DNA of 17,470 bases from JBDKJS01 sp039806065 (lineage in GTDB: Bacteria > Bacteroidota > Bacteroidia > AKYH767-A > 2013-40CM-41-45). The stretch lies in contig JBDKJS010000008.1 in assembly GCA_039806065.1 (NCBI GenBank), positions 1 to 17,470 on the forward strand, written 5' to 3'. A program made the translations under genes and the position numbers. Shown here piece after piece: positions 7,164-16,036 of this stretch (the first letter of the stretch is position 1; the number at the start of each line of letters is the position of its first letter). The notes beneath the pieces are model-generated. The model was not told the DNA's origin and ran no database searches. It was given only the letters and a program-made list of their open reading frames with translations.

Positions 7164-8585
7164 TTATTTTTTAGTAGTTTCCCTCAATCCTAGTTTGGTG
7201 GCGGTAAACTGTAGTAAGGCAATGGCCTGATCGCGGTCATTGGCTATTTGGCCATCGAGTATGGCTTCGCGAATGGCATTTTTTAACTCACCTACCAAGC
7301 GGCCGGGTGGAAGATCATAGCGGGCCATTATCTCTTCACCACTAATGGGTGGTTGCCAATTGCGAATGCGATCTTTTTCTTCTACTTCTTTAATTTTTTG
7401 AAGTACGATTTCAAAATTACTACGATACTTTTTTTTCTTGAATTCATTCTTGGTGGTTACATCGGCCTTACAAAGCATCATCAAACTTTCTATATCATCG
7501 CCAGCATCGAAGAGCAAGCGCCTTACAGCCGAATCGGTTACAATATCTTGTGCTAAGACGATGGGCCTTAGATGCAATTGCACCAACTTTTGAACCAATT
7601 TCATTTTTTCATTCAAGGGCAATTTCAATTGATTAAAAATAGGCTTCACCATTCGTGCGCCCTTGTCTTCATGACCATGAAAGGTCCACCCATGGCCTGG
7701 TTCATACTTTTTGGTGGCAGGCTTGGCAATGTCGTGCAAGATGGCTGACCAACGAAGCCACAGATCATTGGTGAGTTGAGCAATGTTATCCAATACTTCA
7801 AGCGTATGATAAAAATTATCTTTATGACCTTTTCCATCCACATATTCAACTCCACTTAGGGTTGTAAGCTGCGGAAAAAAGTGAGCCAACAGTTCGTAAT
7901 CAAAAAGTAATTTAAAGCCTATGGATGGTTTTGGGCTGAGGATTATTTTATTCAGTTCATCGGTTATCCTTTCTTGGCTAACAATCTTTAAGCGGTGGGC
8001 ATTTTGCTTGATAGCGTGCAGTGCTTTTTCATCCACTTTAAAATGAAGCTGAGTGGCGAATCGAATGGCACGCATCATTCTTAAAGGATCATCACTGAAG
8101 GTAAGGTCTGGATTTAGCGGTGTGCGGAGTAAGGTCTTGGAGATGTCTTGTGCGCCATTAAATGGGTCAATGATATCGGCCAAGGTAGGATTTTGCAAAG
8201 CTATTGGTATGGCCATTGCATTGATGGTAAAATCGCGCCTCAGTAAATCTTCTTCTAAGGTACCATCTTCAACTATGGGCTTGCGACTATCAGCCCGATA
8301 GGATTCTTTGCGCGCACCTACAAATTCTAATTCAAAATCTTTATACTTTACCATGGCAGTTCCAAAATTTTTGAATACCGCTAAATGGGCCTCTGATCCT
8401 AAGGCTTGGGCAACTGCCTTTGCTAAATTGATACCACTTCCCAAACACACAATATCAATATCCTTAGAGCCTCGCTGCAATATTAAATCGCGGACGAAGC
8501 CCCCAACCAAAAAACTTTTCAAATTGAGGGCAACAGCTTGTGGTGCCACCACTTGAGTGATAATGGAGGGTAAAGATAAATGCAT
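7164..8585 (-). CDS. cca: CCA-adding tRNA nucleotidyltransferase with HD domain
   Basis: This is a class II nucleotidyltransferase that builds or repairs the 3' CCA end of tRNA. The signature GGFVRD is at residues 28-33 and the metal-binding DID at 42-44. RRDFTINAMA (about 113-122) follows, then the RNA-binding neck and an HD phosphohydrolase-type domain with HDIAKP at about 284-289 and HGHEDKGA near 300. The length of 473 aa fits HD-containing bacterial enzymes. A poly(A) polymerase role is possible for this superfamily but less likely in Bacteroidota, where this is usually the only copy. The start ATG is at 8583-8585. It diverges from dtd across a 76-base gap and heads the minus-strand cluster. 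Confidence 0.93.
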   Translation of the reverse strand: MHLSLPSIITQVVAPQAVALNLKSFLVGGFVRDLILQRGSKDIDIVCLGSGINLAKAVAQALGSEAHLAVFKNFGTAMVKYKDFELEFVGARKESYRADSRKPIVEDGTLEEDLLRRDFTINAMAIPIALQNPTLADIIDPFNGAQDISKTLLRTPLNPDLTFSDDPLRMMRAIRFATQLHFKVDEKALHAIKQNAHRLKIVSQERITDELNKIILSPKPSIGFKLLFDYELLAHFFPQLTTLSGVEYVDGKGHKDNFYHTLEVLDNIAQLTNDLWLRWSAILHDIAKPATKKYEPGHGWTFHGHEDKGARMVKPIFNQLKLPLNEKMKLVQKLVQLHLRPIVLAQDIVTDSAVRRLLFDAGDDIESLMMLCKADVTTKNEFKKKKYRSNFEIVLQKIKEVEEKDRIRNWQPPISGEEIMARYDLPPGRLVGELKNAIREAILDGQIANDRDQAIALLQFTATKLGLRETTKK

Positions 8586-8661
8586 GGATGCTAAAAAAAT
8601 GCTGCGCGAAGATACTATTTAGCTTAATATTGCAAGGTATCTCTCAACCAATAAAACCCTG

Positions 8662-9114
8662 ATGAAAGTAGTTATTCAACGTGTGGAAAGTGCCCAAGTG
8701 CATGTGGCTGGCCATGTAGTGGGTGCCATAGACAAAGGGTTGCTGTTGCTACTGGGCTTTGGCTTAGATGAAAGCCAGCATGATATGGAATGGCTCATAC
8801 AAAAAGTATTAAACCTCAGAATTTTTAAGGATGCTGAAGGGGTGATGAATTTGAACGTGAAAGAAATTGGCGGTTCGTTGCTGCTTGTGAGTCAATTTAC
8901 ATTAATGGCTCAAACCAAAAAAGGCAATCGCCCGAGCTACCTCAAGGCCGCACCACCAGAACAAGCGAGGGTGTATTACCAAACTTTTGTCAATCTTTTT
9001 AAGTCCAAAACCGAAATAAAAATTGAACAAGGTGAATTTGGTGCGGATATGAAGGTTTGCTTAGTGAATGATGGTCCAGTGACCATCCAAATAGATAGTC
9101 AAGCAAGGGATTAA
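8662..9114 (+). CDS. dtd: D-aminoacyl-tRNA deacylase
   Basis: DTD hydrolyses D-amino acids (and mischarged Gly) from tRNA in the cytoplasm, clearing chirality errors. The family motifs are complete: SQFTL at residues 77-81 and NDGPVT at 136-141, the latter holding the Gly-cisPro that enforces chiral selection. The start MKVVIQRVESAQV is the usual one, and 150 aa is the standard length. It is divergent from cca and followed by 150 bases before the next gene, so it is probably monocistronic. Confidence 0.97.
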   Translation: MKVVIQRVESAQVHVAGHVVGAIDKGLLLLLGFGLDESQHDMEWLIQKVLNLRIFKDAEGVMNLNVKEIGGSLLLVSQFTLMAQTKKGNRPSYLKAAPPEQARVYYQTFVNLFKSKTEIKIEQGEFGADMKVCLVNDGPVTIQIDSQARD

Positions 9115-9141
9115 AACTTAATGACAGGGTAATTTTTTTGC

Positions 9142-9168
9142 CATGAATCTGGAAAGTGCCAGATTATG
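9142..9168 (+). terminator. Possible dtd terminator hairpin
   Basis: CATGAATCTGG (9142-9152) pairs with CCAGATTATG (9159-9168) except for one bulged G, with a 6-base loop, 27 bases after the dtd stop. No clean T-tract follows, so termination strength is doubtful. Confidence 0.35.
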
Positions 9169-9190
9169 TTAAAAATTAAAAAATATCGCG

Positions 9191-9213
9191 CTTAGTGTTG
9201 TTTTTACACTAAG
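9191..9213. promoter_or_regulatory. Inverted repeat overlapping a candidate promoter
   Basis: CTTAGTGT (9191-9198) and ACACTAAG (9206-9213) form a perfect 8-bp inverted repeat with a 7-base spacer. It covers the TTG that would serve as the -33 element for the downstream secreted protein, so it could be an operator for a dimeric regulator. The role is inferred from position only. Confidence 0.4.
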
Positions 9214-9228
9214 TTATCTTTACTTTTA
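9198..9228 (+). promoter_or_regulatory. Candidate Bacteroidota promoter for the 9267 gene
   Basis: TTG (9198-9200), a 20-base spacer and TACTTTTA (9221-9228) match the TTG-N17-23-TAnnTTTG pattern with one mismatch. Transcription from here would leave almost no leader before the ATG at 9243 but a normal leader before the ATG at 9267. This supports the later start. TATCTTTA at 9215-9222 is an alternative -7 element with poorer spacing. Confidence 0.4.
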
Positions 9229-9266
9229 CGGTTCATAAATTTATGTCTAACTTTAATTCATTTCAA

Positions 9267-10055
9267 ATGAAAAAAATTTACTCTATTATTGCTGCTCTAG
9301 CCATCACTGCAGGCGCTAGTGCACAATACAATTTACAAATTAGTTACGATGCCACTACAAGTGGTAACGGAGCTCCGCTTGTAGGTGCTGCAAAGGTTTA
9401 CATGCACAGCGGTGGTAATGACACTCCTGGTCCATTAGATGGTTCTACTTGGAACTATGTAGTGGGTAACTGGGGAAATGACGATGGCATTGGTGAAATG
9501 CAACCTACCGGCACTGCTGACGAATGGACAATTACTATTGATCCAGTATCGTATTACAGTCAAGCTTCTAACGGTCCTGTAGTTGGATCAACCGTTGAAA
9601 GAATTGGCATGGTATTTCGCAATGCTGATGGTACATTAGGTGGTAAAGATGCCAATGATCAAGACATCTTTGTTGACCTTAGCAATCCTGCAGCTGCGGC
9701 TGTATTTAACACTGATGGCACACCTTTCGGTGGTGTAACAGCTACTTTACTTTCAAGTGTGAACAACATCAGCAAAAACAAATTAGGAGTGACTAACGCT
9801 CCAAATCCATTGGCTAAAAACACTGTGTTTACTTACAGCGTTCCTGCTACTGCTAATGTTTCATTAAATATTTTTGATGCTACCGGTCGTGTAGTGAAAA
9901 ATTTATTTAACGAGCTTCAAGCTGCTGGCATTCATCAATACAACTACATTGGTGATGATAACAATGGCAACGCTCTTGCAAACGGTGTTTACTATTACAC
10001 TGTATCTGTAGGCGCTCAACAAGCTAGCGGAAAATTGATCATTAGCCGCAACTAA
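9267..10055 (+). CDS. Secreted T9SS-sorted protein with amylase-type N-terminal module
   Basis: No catalytic domain is visible. Residues 1-19 are a signal peptide (MKKIYSII...GASA, cut before Gln20). Residues about 20-150 form a beta-rich module with the pattern ISYDATTSGNGAP, VYMHSG, W.YV...WG, then YY and GMVFRNADGTLGGKD. The same order of motifs occurs at the N-terminus of the amylase 116 bases downstream. Residues about 172-262 are a T9SS type A sorting domain (NAPNPLAKNT, LNIFDATGRVVKNL, GVYYYTVSVG). I infer an exported carbohydrate-binding protein working with the amylase, but binding is not demonstrated. The ATG at 9267 is chosen over an in-frame ATG at 9243 because it starts directly at the lysine-rich signal peptide. 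A strong terminator follows, so it can be transcribed alone and perhaps more abundantly than the amylase. Confidence 0.85.
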   Translation: MKKIYSIIAALAITAGASAQYNLQISYDATTSGNGAPLVGAAKVYMHSGGNDTPGPLDGSTWNYVVGNWGNDDGIGEMQPTGTADEWTITIDPVSYYSQASNGPVVGSTVERIGMVFRNADGTLGGKDANDQDIFVDLSNPAAAAVFNTDGTPFGGVTATLLSSVNNISKNKLGVTNAPNPLAKNTVFTYSVPATANVSLNIFDATGRVVKNLFNELQAAGIHQYNYIGDDNNGNALANGVYYYTVSVGAQQASGKLIISRN

Positions 10056-10076
10056 TTAATTAATTCGTGTGAGATG

Positions 10077-10110
10077 AAAAAGGTGGTATGTAATGTACCA
10101 CCTTTTTTTT
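10077..10110 (+). terminator. Strong intrinsic terminator
   Basis: The arm AAAAAGGTGGTA (10077-10088) pairs perfectly with TACCACCTTTTT (10096-10107) around a 7-base loop and runs into eight T residues. It lies 21 bases after the stop of the small secreted protein. It should separate that transcript from the amylase, which therefore needs its own promoter within about 10111-10171. GACCTTTG at 10130-10137 is the nearest TAnnTTTG-like sequence, but it lacks a well-placed TTG. Confidence 0.88.
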
Positions 10111-10171
10111 CACTCAATTGTTTGGTCTTGACCTTTGTAAATTCACCCTCTCTTTAAACTCTAATAGCAAA

Positions 10172-12979
10172 ATGAAAAAACTTCTTTTACCATTCCTTCT
10201 ACTTCTAGTAAATTGCATTCATGCCAATGTGCTCACACGCAACCCTTTTTTTTGCGGAGACCAAGATAGCATTACCATCACATTTGATGCTACCCAAGGC
10301 AATGGTGCATTAAATAACTTTACTGGTCCAGTCTATGCACACACTGGTGTAATTACCAATTTAAGTACCTCTAATAGCAATTGGCGGTATGTAAAATCTG
10401 CTTGGGGTGTAGCCAACGCTGCTGTACTCATGACCGCCCTAGGTAATAATAAGTACAGTATAAGATTTCATGTAAGAGATTATTATGGAGTGCCTGCTAA
10501 CGAAACCATTTTAAAAATTGCTATACTATTTAGAAATGCAACTGGAACCATAGTGGGTAGAAATGCCGATGGTAGCGATATGTTTATCCCCATCTATGAC
10601 AATTCCCTGCCACAATGCGAAATCACTTTTCCTGCTAGCGATCCTGGAACTCCGCTATTGAATACCACTTTGGGTCAAACAATCAACCTTGCAGGTGCTG
10701 CAAACGGAAGTTATGCACTTAATGTATGGGTAAATGGGATTAATATAGCATCTGCTAATGATGATACCATTACCACCACACATACTACAACTCTACTAGG
10801 CGTTAATACAATTATATTACAAGCTAATAATGGCATTCAAAATACAGCTGACACAGTCACCTTTTTGGTAAACCCTCCAATAAACTTTAGCCCACTACCA
10901 AACAATACATCGTTAGGCATCAATTATATTAATGACTCCACAGTGGTGCTAGCACTTTATGCACCTCAAAAAAACTTTGTATATGCCATTGGGTCTTTTA
11001 ATGGCTATACCCCTAATAGCAATTATTATATGAATCTATCTCCTGATAGCACCACTTGGTGGCTTACTATCACCGGATTGATTCCTGGGCAAGAATATAC
11101 TTTTCAATACCTGGTAGATGGAACCATTAAAGTGGGCGATCCCTATAGCGAAAAAATACTTGATCCATCAAATGATAATTTTATCAATGCGGCCACTTAT
11201 CCTAATCCCACCCCCTACCCTTCAGGACTTACCACAGGCATTGTTTCCGTATTTCAAACCGCTCAAACTCCTTATACCTGGACAATAAATAATTTTGTAA
11301 AACCTGCAAAAACTGATTTGGTAATCTATGAATTACTTGTTCGTGATTTTACTGCGGCTCACAATTATCAAACATTGATAGACACCCTTCACTATCTCAA
11401 AGCCATGGGAATTAATGCTATTGAGTTAATGCCGTTTAATGAATTTGAAGGTAACGAGAGTTGGGGCTACAACCCTAGTTATATGATGGCTATCGACAAA
11501 TATTATGGCACTAAAAGTAAATTAAAACAGTTTATTGACGCCTGTCATCAAGAAGGAATTGCAGTGATACAGGATATTGTTTTTAATCATCAGTGTGGGC
11601 AAAGCCCTTTTGCCATGCTTTATTTTAATAACAGTACTGGCAAACCCGCTCCCAACAATCCGTGGATGAATGTAGATGCGCGGCATGATTTTAACGTGTG
11701 CTATGACATTAATCATGAAGCTGCACCCGTTAAATATTGGGTTACTAAAGTTTTGAAACATTACATACAAGAATATAAAGTGGATGGCTTTAGATTTGAT
11801 CTTAGCAAAGGTTTTACTCAAAAAAACACTCTGGGCAATGTGGGTGCATGGGGACAGTATGACACCGCACGGATAACCACCCTTAAAAATTATGCCGACT
11901 CCATCTGGCTCTACGACCCTACCAATTATGTGATCTTAGAACATTTTGCTAACAACAATGAAGAAGAAGAACTATCAAACTATGGATGCATGCTTTGGGG
12001 AAATGGCAATTATGATTTTAGAGCTGCTCATAAGGCCAATGGCACCGGAAATTTTAACAATGCCATAAGTTATAAATCGAGAACTTGGAACAACCCGCAC
12101 TTGATTGGTTATGCCGAAAGTCATGATGAAGAACGCTTGATGTTTGAAACGCTCACCACTGGGTCACAGAATGCCAACTACAGCACCCGCGATACCGCCA
12201 CAGCGCTAAATAGAATGGGTATGATGGCTGCATTTTTATATACTGTGCCAGGACCCAAAATGCTGTGGATGGGCACCGAGTTAGGTTATGATGTGTCTAT
12301 CAACAACCCGTGTAGAACCTGCAATAAACCGTATCGCTGGAATTATTTCTTCAACTTACAAAGGCAATTGCTTTTTAATATCCAAAAAGCCATTTTGGAT
12401 TTACGAATTTCACATCCTGCATTCGAGTCGAATAATTTTGTTATCAATGCAGCAAATCCTATCAAAGCAGTGAGAATAACCGATCCATCCATGAATGTGA
12501 ATGTTATGGGCAATTGTGGAATAGTAGCTGCAAGCACTAATCCTGTGTTTCAAAATACCGGTTGGTGGTATGATTACCTCACTGGCGACAGCATATTGGT
12601 GTCCAATGCTACAGCTAGCGTAACCCTAGCCCCTGGTGAATACCATATTTATACCAGTATCAAATTACCAATGCCAAACCTGACTGTAGGGCTAGAAGAT
12701 TTGTCAAATGCTGATTTGGTAGCACTTTTAACTGCATTCCCTACACCGGCTAGTCATGAAATGTCCATTCAATTTGATCTGTATAAAAATGCTGAAACAA
12801 GGATTGACATCTTTAACATCCATGGAAAGCAAATTTCTCACGTAGACCTAGGCTTATTAACCGCAGGCACTCATAACTATCTATGGCAGATTGACGAATC
12901 GCTACCGAATGGAATCTACCTTTGCGCTGTTACAAGTGGCAGCCATGTGCGAAAGATCAAATTATTAGTGTCGCGCTAA
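10172..12979 (+). CDS. Secreted multidomain GH13 alpha-amylase-family enzyme with T9SS tail
   Basis: This is a predicted extracellular alpha-glucan hydrolase (935 aa). The order is signal peptide (1-18), the module shared with the preceding gene (about 30-145), an Ig-like segment (about 147-235), a CBM48-like E-set domain (about 253-331), the GH13 barrel (about 377-740), a C-terminal beta domain, and a T9SS sorting domain (about 843-935, PTPAS near its start). All four GH13 regions are intact: DIVFNH (468-473), GFRFD with nucleophile Asp543, ILEHF with acid/base Glu590, and ESHD with Asp652. WGYNPSYMMAIDKYYG precedes region I. CBM48 plus this barrel suggests starch, glycogen or branched glucans; the exact bond is not determined. 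The ATG at 10172 begins a lysine-rich signal peptide and is preferred over an in-frame TTG 54 bases upstream. The alpha/beta-hydrolase-like gene follows after 43 bases. Confidence 0.92.
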   Translation: MKKLLLPFLLLLVNCIHANVLTRNPFFCGDQDSITITFDATQGNGALNNFTGPVYAHTGVITNLSTSNSNWRYVKSAWGVANAAVLMTALGNNKYSIRFHVRDYYGVPANETILKIAILFRNATGTIVGRNADGSDMFIPIYDNSLPQCEITFPASDPGTPLLNTTLGQTINLAGAANGSYALNVWVNGINIASANDDTITTTHTTTLLGVNTIILQANNGIQNTADTVTFLVNPPINFSPLPNNTSLGINYINDSTVVLALYAPQKNFVYAIGSFNGYTPNSNYYMNLSPDSTTWWLTITGLIPGQEYTFQYLVDGTIKVGDPYSEKILDPSNDNFINAATYPNPTPYPSGLTTGIVSVFQTAQTPYTWTINNFVKPAKTDLVIYELLVRDFTAAHNYQTLIDTLHYLKAMGINAIELMPFNEFEGNESWGYNPSYMMAIDKYYGTKSKLKQFIDACHQEGIAVIQDIVFNHQCGQSPFAMLYFNNSTGKPAPNNPWMNVDARHDFNVCYDINHEAAPVKYWVTKVLKHYIQEYKVDGFRFDLSKGFTQKNTLGNVGAWGQYDTARITTLKNYADSIWLYDPTNYVILEHFANNNEEEELSNYGCMLWGNGNYDFRAAHKANGTGNFNNAISYKSRTWNNPHLIGYAESHDEERLMFETLTTGSQNANYSTRDTATALNRMGMMAAFLYTVPGPKMLWMGTELGYDVSINNPCRTCNKPYRWNYFFNLQRQLLFNIQKAILDLRISHPAFESNNFVINAANPIKAVRITDPSMNVNVMGNCGIVAASTNPVFQNTGWWYDYLTGDSILVSNATASVTLAPGEYHIYTSIKLPMPNLTVGLEDLSNADLVALLTAFPTPASHEMSIQFDLYKNAETRIDIFNIHGKQISHVDLGLLTAGTHNYLWQIDESLPNGIYLCAVTSGSHVRKIKLLVSR

Positions 12980-13022
12980 ATGAACTACTTGCAGCAAAAA
13001 AATTTGAAATCCAAAAAGCTGC

Positions 13023-14009
13023 ATGCGCATCCTAACTCATTCATTTTTTTATACTGCCATTGCACTGGCCGTAATAGGGGTTATCATTGTCCTATCGCCA
13101 ATCCTGTTTTCTATTGACCTTATTCATCCCCTGCGATTAAATGAAAAAACCCTTCTATTGCAACAGCAACAAAAAGTGGCTTCTAAAAAATTAATGGCTA
13201 ATGAAACGGGTAAAATTTTTCTGAATCCACAAGAAGCAGGAATGCCTTTTCAGAAAGTAGAATTTATACACAATGATGGAACCATCATTAGGGGTTGGTA
13301 CATTACTGCTGATAGCACGGCTAATACCTCTGTTGCCCTACTACACGATGTAAATGAAGGTAAGCTGGCCTATCTTGAATTGGCATATCAACTTTTTTTT
13401 ATGGGTTATAATACCTTACTCATTGATATGAAAGCCCACGGCAATAGTGATGGTAGTGAATTTGGTATCAACTTGGGGGAAGCCCAGCAATGCCAACAAT
13501 ATGTACATTTTTTAAAATCAGAAAAAAAACAGCAACAAGTTTTCATCTTTGGAAAAGGATGTGGTGCTGCCATTGCCATGCTATACGCAACCATGGATAC
13601 TACACTATCTGGTTTATTACTGCAAAGCCCCTTTAATAATTTCAGTGATTATATTGATAGGAAAATATTTAATAAATTTGAATCTTACACTTGGCTGGTG
13701 CAAAACCCAATAAAAATAAATATCTCAAAAAAGGGGCAGCTACCACCTCTGGCCACCTTAATAAAAACGATTAAGATTCCTGTATTTATTATTATGGGTT
13801 CTGCTGACACTGTTATACTGCCTGAAGAAAGCACGGCAGTATATGACAGCAGCACACATCCATTCAATAGAATAATGAACATTAAAAATGGGCAACATGA
13901 TGATCTGGAGGTGGTGGCAGGCAAGCAATACTATGAAGAAATTAGCAGCTTTATTCAATTGTGTTTACCCAAAAAAAAGGGATCGGCTAGGGCAAAGCAA
14001 CTCACCTAA
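13023..14009 (+). CDS. Membrane-anchored alpha/beta-hydrolase-like protein lacking the nucleophile
   Basis: An N-terminal membrane segment (about 9-31) is followed by an alpha/beta-hydrolase fold (about 75-315). The closest type is the YqkD/BEM46-like peptidase S9-related hydrolases. DGTIIRGWYI, GYNTLLIDMKAHGNSDG (about 128-144) and the acid and base segments GSADTVILPEES and NGQHDDLE are all present. The nucleophile elbow, normally GxSxG, reads GKGCG at 177-181, so Gly179 stands where Ser should be. The oxyanion HG of the usual LLHG is HD in LLHDVNEG. Catalysis by the standard triad is therefore unlikely; a binding or scaffolding role is possible. The start ATG lies 43 bases after the amylase stop, so cotranscription is likely, but no functional link is shown. 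Confidence 0.85.
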   Translation: MRILTHSFFYTAIALAVIGVIIVLSPILFSIDLIHPLRLNEKTLLLQQQQKVASKKLMANETGKIFLNPQEAGMPFQKVEFIHNDGTIIRGWYITADSTANTSVALLHDVNEGKLAYLELAYQLFFMGYNTLLIDMKAHGNSDGSEFGINLGEAQQCQQYVHFLKSEKKQQQVFIFGKGCGAAIAMLYATMDTTLSGLLLQSPFNNFSDYIDRKIFNKFESYTWLVQNPIKINISKKGQLPPLATLIKTIKIPVFIIMGSADTVILPEESTAVYDSSTHPFNRIMNIKNGQHDDLEVVAGKQYYEEISSFIQLCLPKKKGSARAKQLT

Positions 14010-14088
14010 CCATTTGATCTCGGTATAATTAAAACTTTATCCTGCTACAGCTTTTCAACTAACGAGTAAAAAATGTACTTTTATTGCA

Positions 14089-16026
14089 GTGATTAGCCGT
14101 AGTACCATTAACACTGTAATTGACACTGCCAGAATAGAAGAAGTGGTGGGAGACTATGTGCATCTCAAAAAAAGAGGTGCTAATTACTTAGGCCATTGCC
14201 CTTTTCACAACGAAAAAACACCCAGCTTTAATGTAAATCCGGCTCGTAATATTTTTAAATGCTTTGGTTGTGGCAAAGGCGGTAATGCCGTTAATTTTAT
14301 AATGGAACACGAGCATTTTAGTTATCCCGAGGCTATAAAATTTCTTGCCAATAAATATAATATTGCCATTGAGGAAACCCAACCATCACCTGAAGCACTG
14401 CAGCAGCAAGACGATAGGGAAAGTATGATGATACTCAATAGCTTTGCACAAAAAACCTTTAGCGATCAATTATTATCACATGAAGAAGGACTATCAGTAG
14501 CATTGCCCTACTTTAATGAAAGAGGATTTAGTCGTAAAACAATTGCCAACTTCCAATTGGGCTATGCCCTCAATGAATGGGATGCCTTTACGCAATTAGC
14601 TTTAAAGGCAGGGTATCAATTAAAATTTTTACAAGAAACCGGATTAAGCACCAAAGGCGAAGAAGGCAAAAAAGTAGTTGATCGATTTAAAGGAAGGGTA
14701 ATTTTTCCTATTCACAATCTTAGCGGCAGGGTTATAGGATTTGGCGGACGGATCTTAAAAAAAGATGATAAATCTGCCAAATATTTAAACAGCCCTGAAA
14801 GTGAAGTGTACCACAAAAGCCAATCACTTTATGGTATTTACTTTGCTAAAAAAAGTATTGTTCTGCACGATGTGTGCTTCCTTGTAGAAGGATATACTGA
14901 TGTCATATCAATGCACCAATGTGGCATTGAAAATGTGGTGGCTAGCAGCGGCACCGCGCTTACCAAGGAGCAAATTAGATTAATAGCTCGTTATACCAAT
15001 AACATCACCTTGCTTTATGATGGTGATGCGGCAGGTATTAAAGCCTCATTGCGTGGTATCGACTTAATTTTGGAAGAAGGCCTCATTGTAAAGCTGGTTC
15101 TTTTTCCTGACGGTGATGACCCCGACAGCTACAGTAGAAAAAATGATGCCGAAACCGTTAGATCTTTCATCAATAAAAATGCAACTGATTTCATTGAATT
15201 CAAAGCAAAATTATTGGTGGGAGAGGCTCAACAGGATCCTGTGGCCCGCACCAATGCACTCAGACAAATTGTAGAAAGCATTGCCAAAGTACCTGACCCC
15301 ATACTACGGTCAAATTATATTAAACATTGTGCTTATCTGCTCGATATGCAAGAGCAAATATTGATCAATGAAACCAATAAAATAAGAAAGTCTGCACTTA
15401 AAAAGGAGCTGACCGATGACGCAGAAACACCAACCGTGCTGATGCCATCACTAGCGCCCCCTAAGCAAAGTGTTGCTGAAATAAGTTTAGCTCATTTTGA
15501 AAAGGAAATAATTAGACTGCTAATCAATTATGCTAACCATCAAATAACCATTCATGATGAAGGAGGCAATGCATTCGACCTATTGATAGGTAACTATATA
15601 GCTGATGATCTAATTGCGGATGAACTAAATATTACTGATAAGCTCTATAATAAAATCTATCAATACTTTTTATTACACCAACAACAGCAAACCACACCAG
15701 ATATAACCAACCTCATACATCACATAGACCCTGAGGTAAGTAGCATCACAGTAGAGTTGCTAAGTGAAAAATACATCCTAAGTGTAAATTGGGAATCTAT
15801 GCACCAAATAATAGTCCCTACGGAAAAAGACAAACTTAGAGAGGTCATTGACGCTGCATTGCTCCACTTTAAAAGAAAACTGTTGATGGAACAAATTAAA
15901 TCCCTGCAAACTAAACTAGCCTCCATTCCATCACCCGAAGAAACAGATCAAATTCTCGTAGAAATAAAAAAACTAACTGAAGTAAGAAATAAAATTTCGT
16001 TAATGTTAGGCATTGTAGTTCATTAA
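14089..16026 (+). CDS. dnaG: DNA primase
   Basis: DnaG makes RNA primers for leading and lagging strands and binds the DnaB helicase through its C-terminus. The CHC2 zinc-binding motif is complete (Cys37, His40, Cys58, Cys61 in CPFHNEKTPSF and KCFGCGKGGNAV). The catalytic core includes GRVIFPIHNLSGRVIGFGGR (about 203-222). The TOPRIM domain has Glu267 in LVEGYTD and the acidic pair Asp311/Asp313 in YDGDAAG. The C-terminal helicase-binding region runs from about 470 and ends LGIVVH. The length of 645 aa is typical. The start is a GTG: homologues begin with the equivalent of MISRSTI, and no ATG is suitably placed. It starts 79 bases after the hydrolase-like gene. Confidence 0.96.
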   Translation: MISRSTINTVIDTARIEEVVGDYVHLKKRGANYLGHCPFHNEKTPSFNVNPARNIFKCFGCGKGGNAVNFIMEHEHFSYPEAIKFLANKYNIAIEETQPSPEALQQQDDRESMMILNSFAQKTFSDQLLSHEEGLSVALPYFNERGFSRKTIANFQLGYALNEWDAFTQLALKAGYQLKFLQETGLSTKGEEGKKVVDRFKGRVIFPIHNLSGRVIGFGGRILKKDDKSAKYLNSPESEVYHKSQSLYGIYFAKKSIVLHDVCFLVEGYTDVISMHQCGIENVVASSGTALTKEQIRLIARYTNNITLLYDGDAAGIKASLRGIDLILEEGLIVKLVLFPDGDDPDSYSRKNDAETVRSFINKNATDFIEFKAKLLVGEAQQDPVARTNALRQIVESIAKVPDPILRSNYIKHCAYLLDMQEQILINETNKIRKSALKKELTDDAETPTVLMPSLAPPKQSVAEISLAHFEKEIIRLLINYANHQITIHDEGGNAFDLLIGNYIADDLIADELNITDKLYNKIYQYFLLHQQQQTTPDITNLIHHIDPEVSSITVELLSEKYILSVNWESMHQIIVPTEKDKLREVIDAALLHFKRKLLMEQIKSLQTKLASIPSPEETDQILVEIKKLTEVRNKISLMLGIVVH

Positions 16027-16036
16027 CCTGAGAGGC

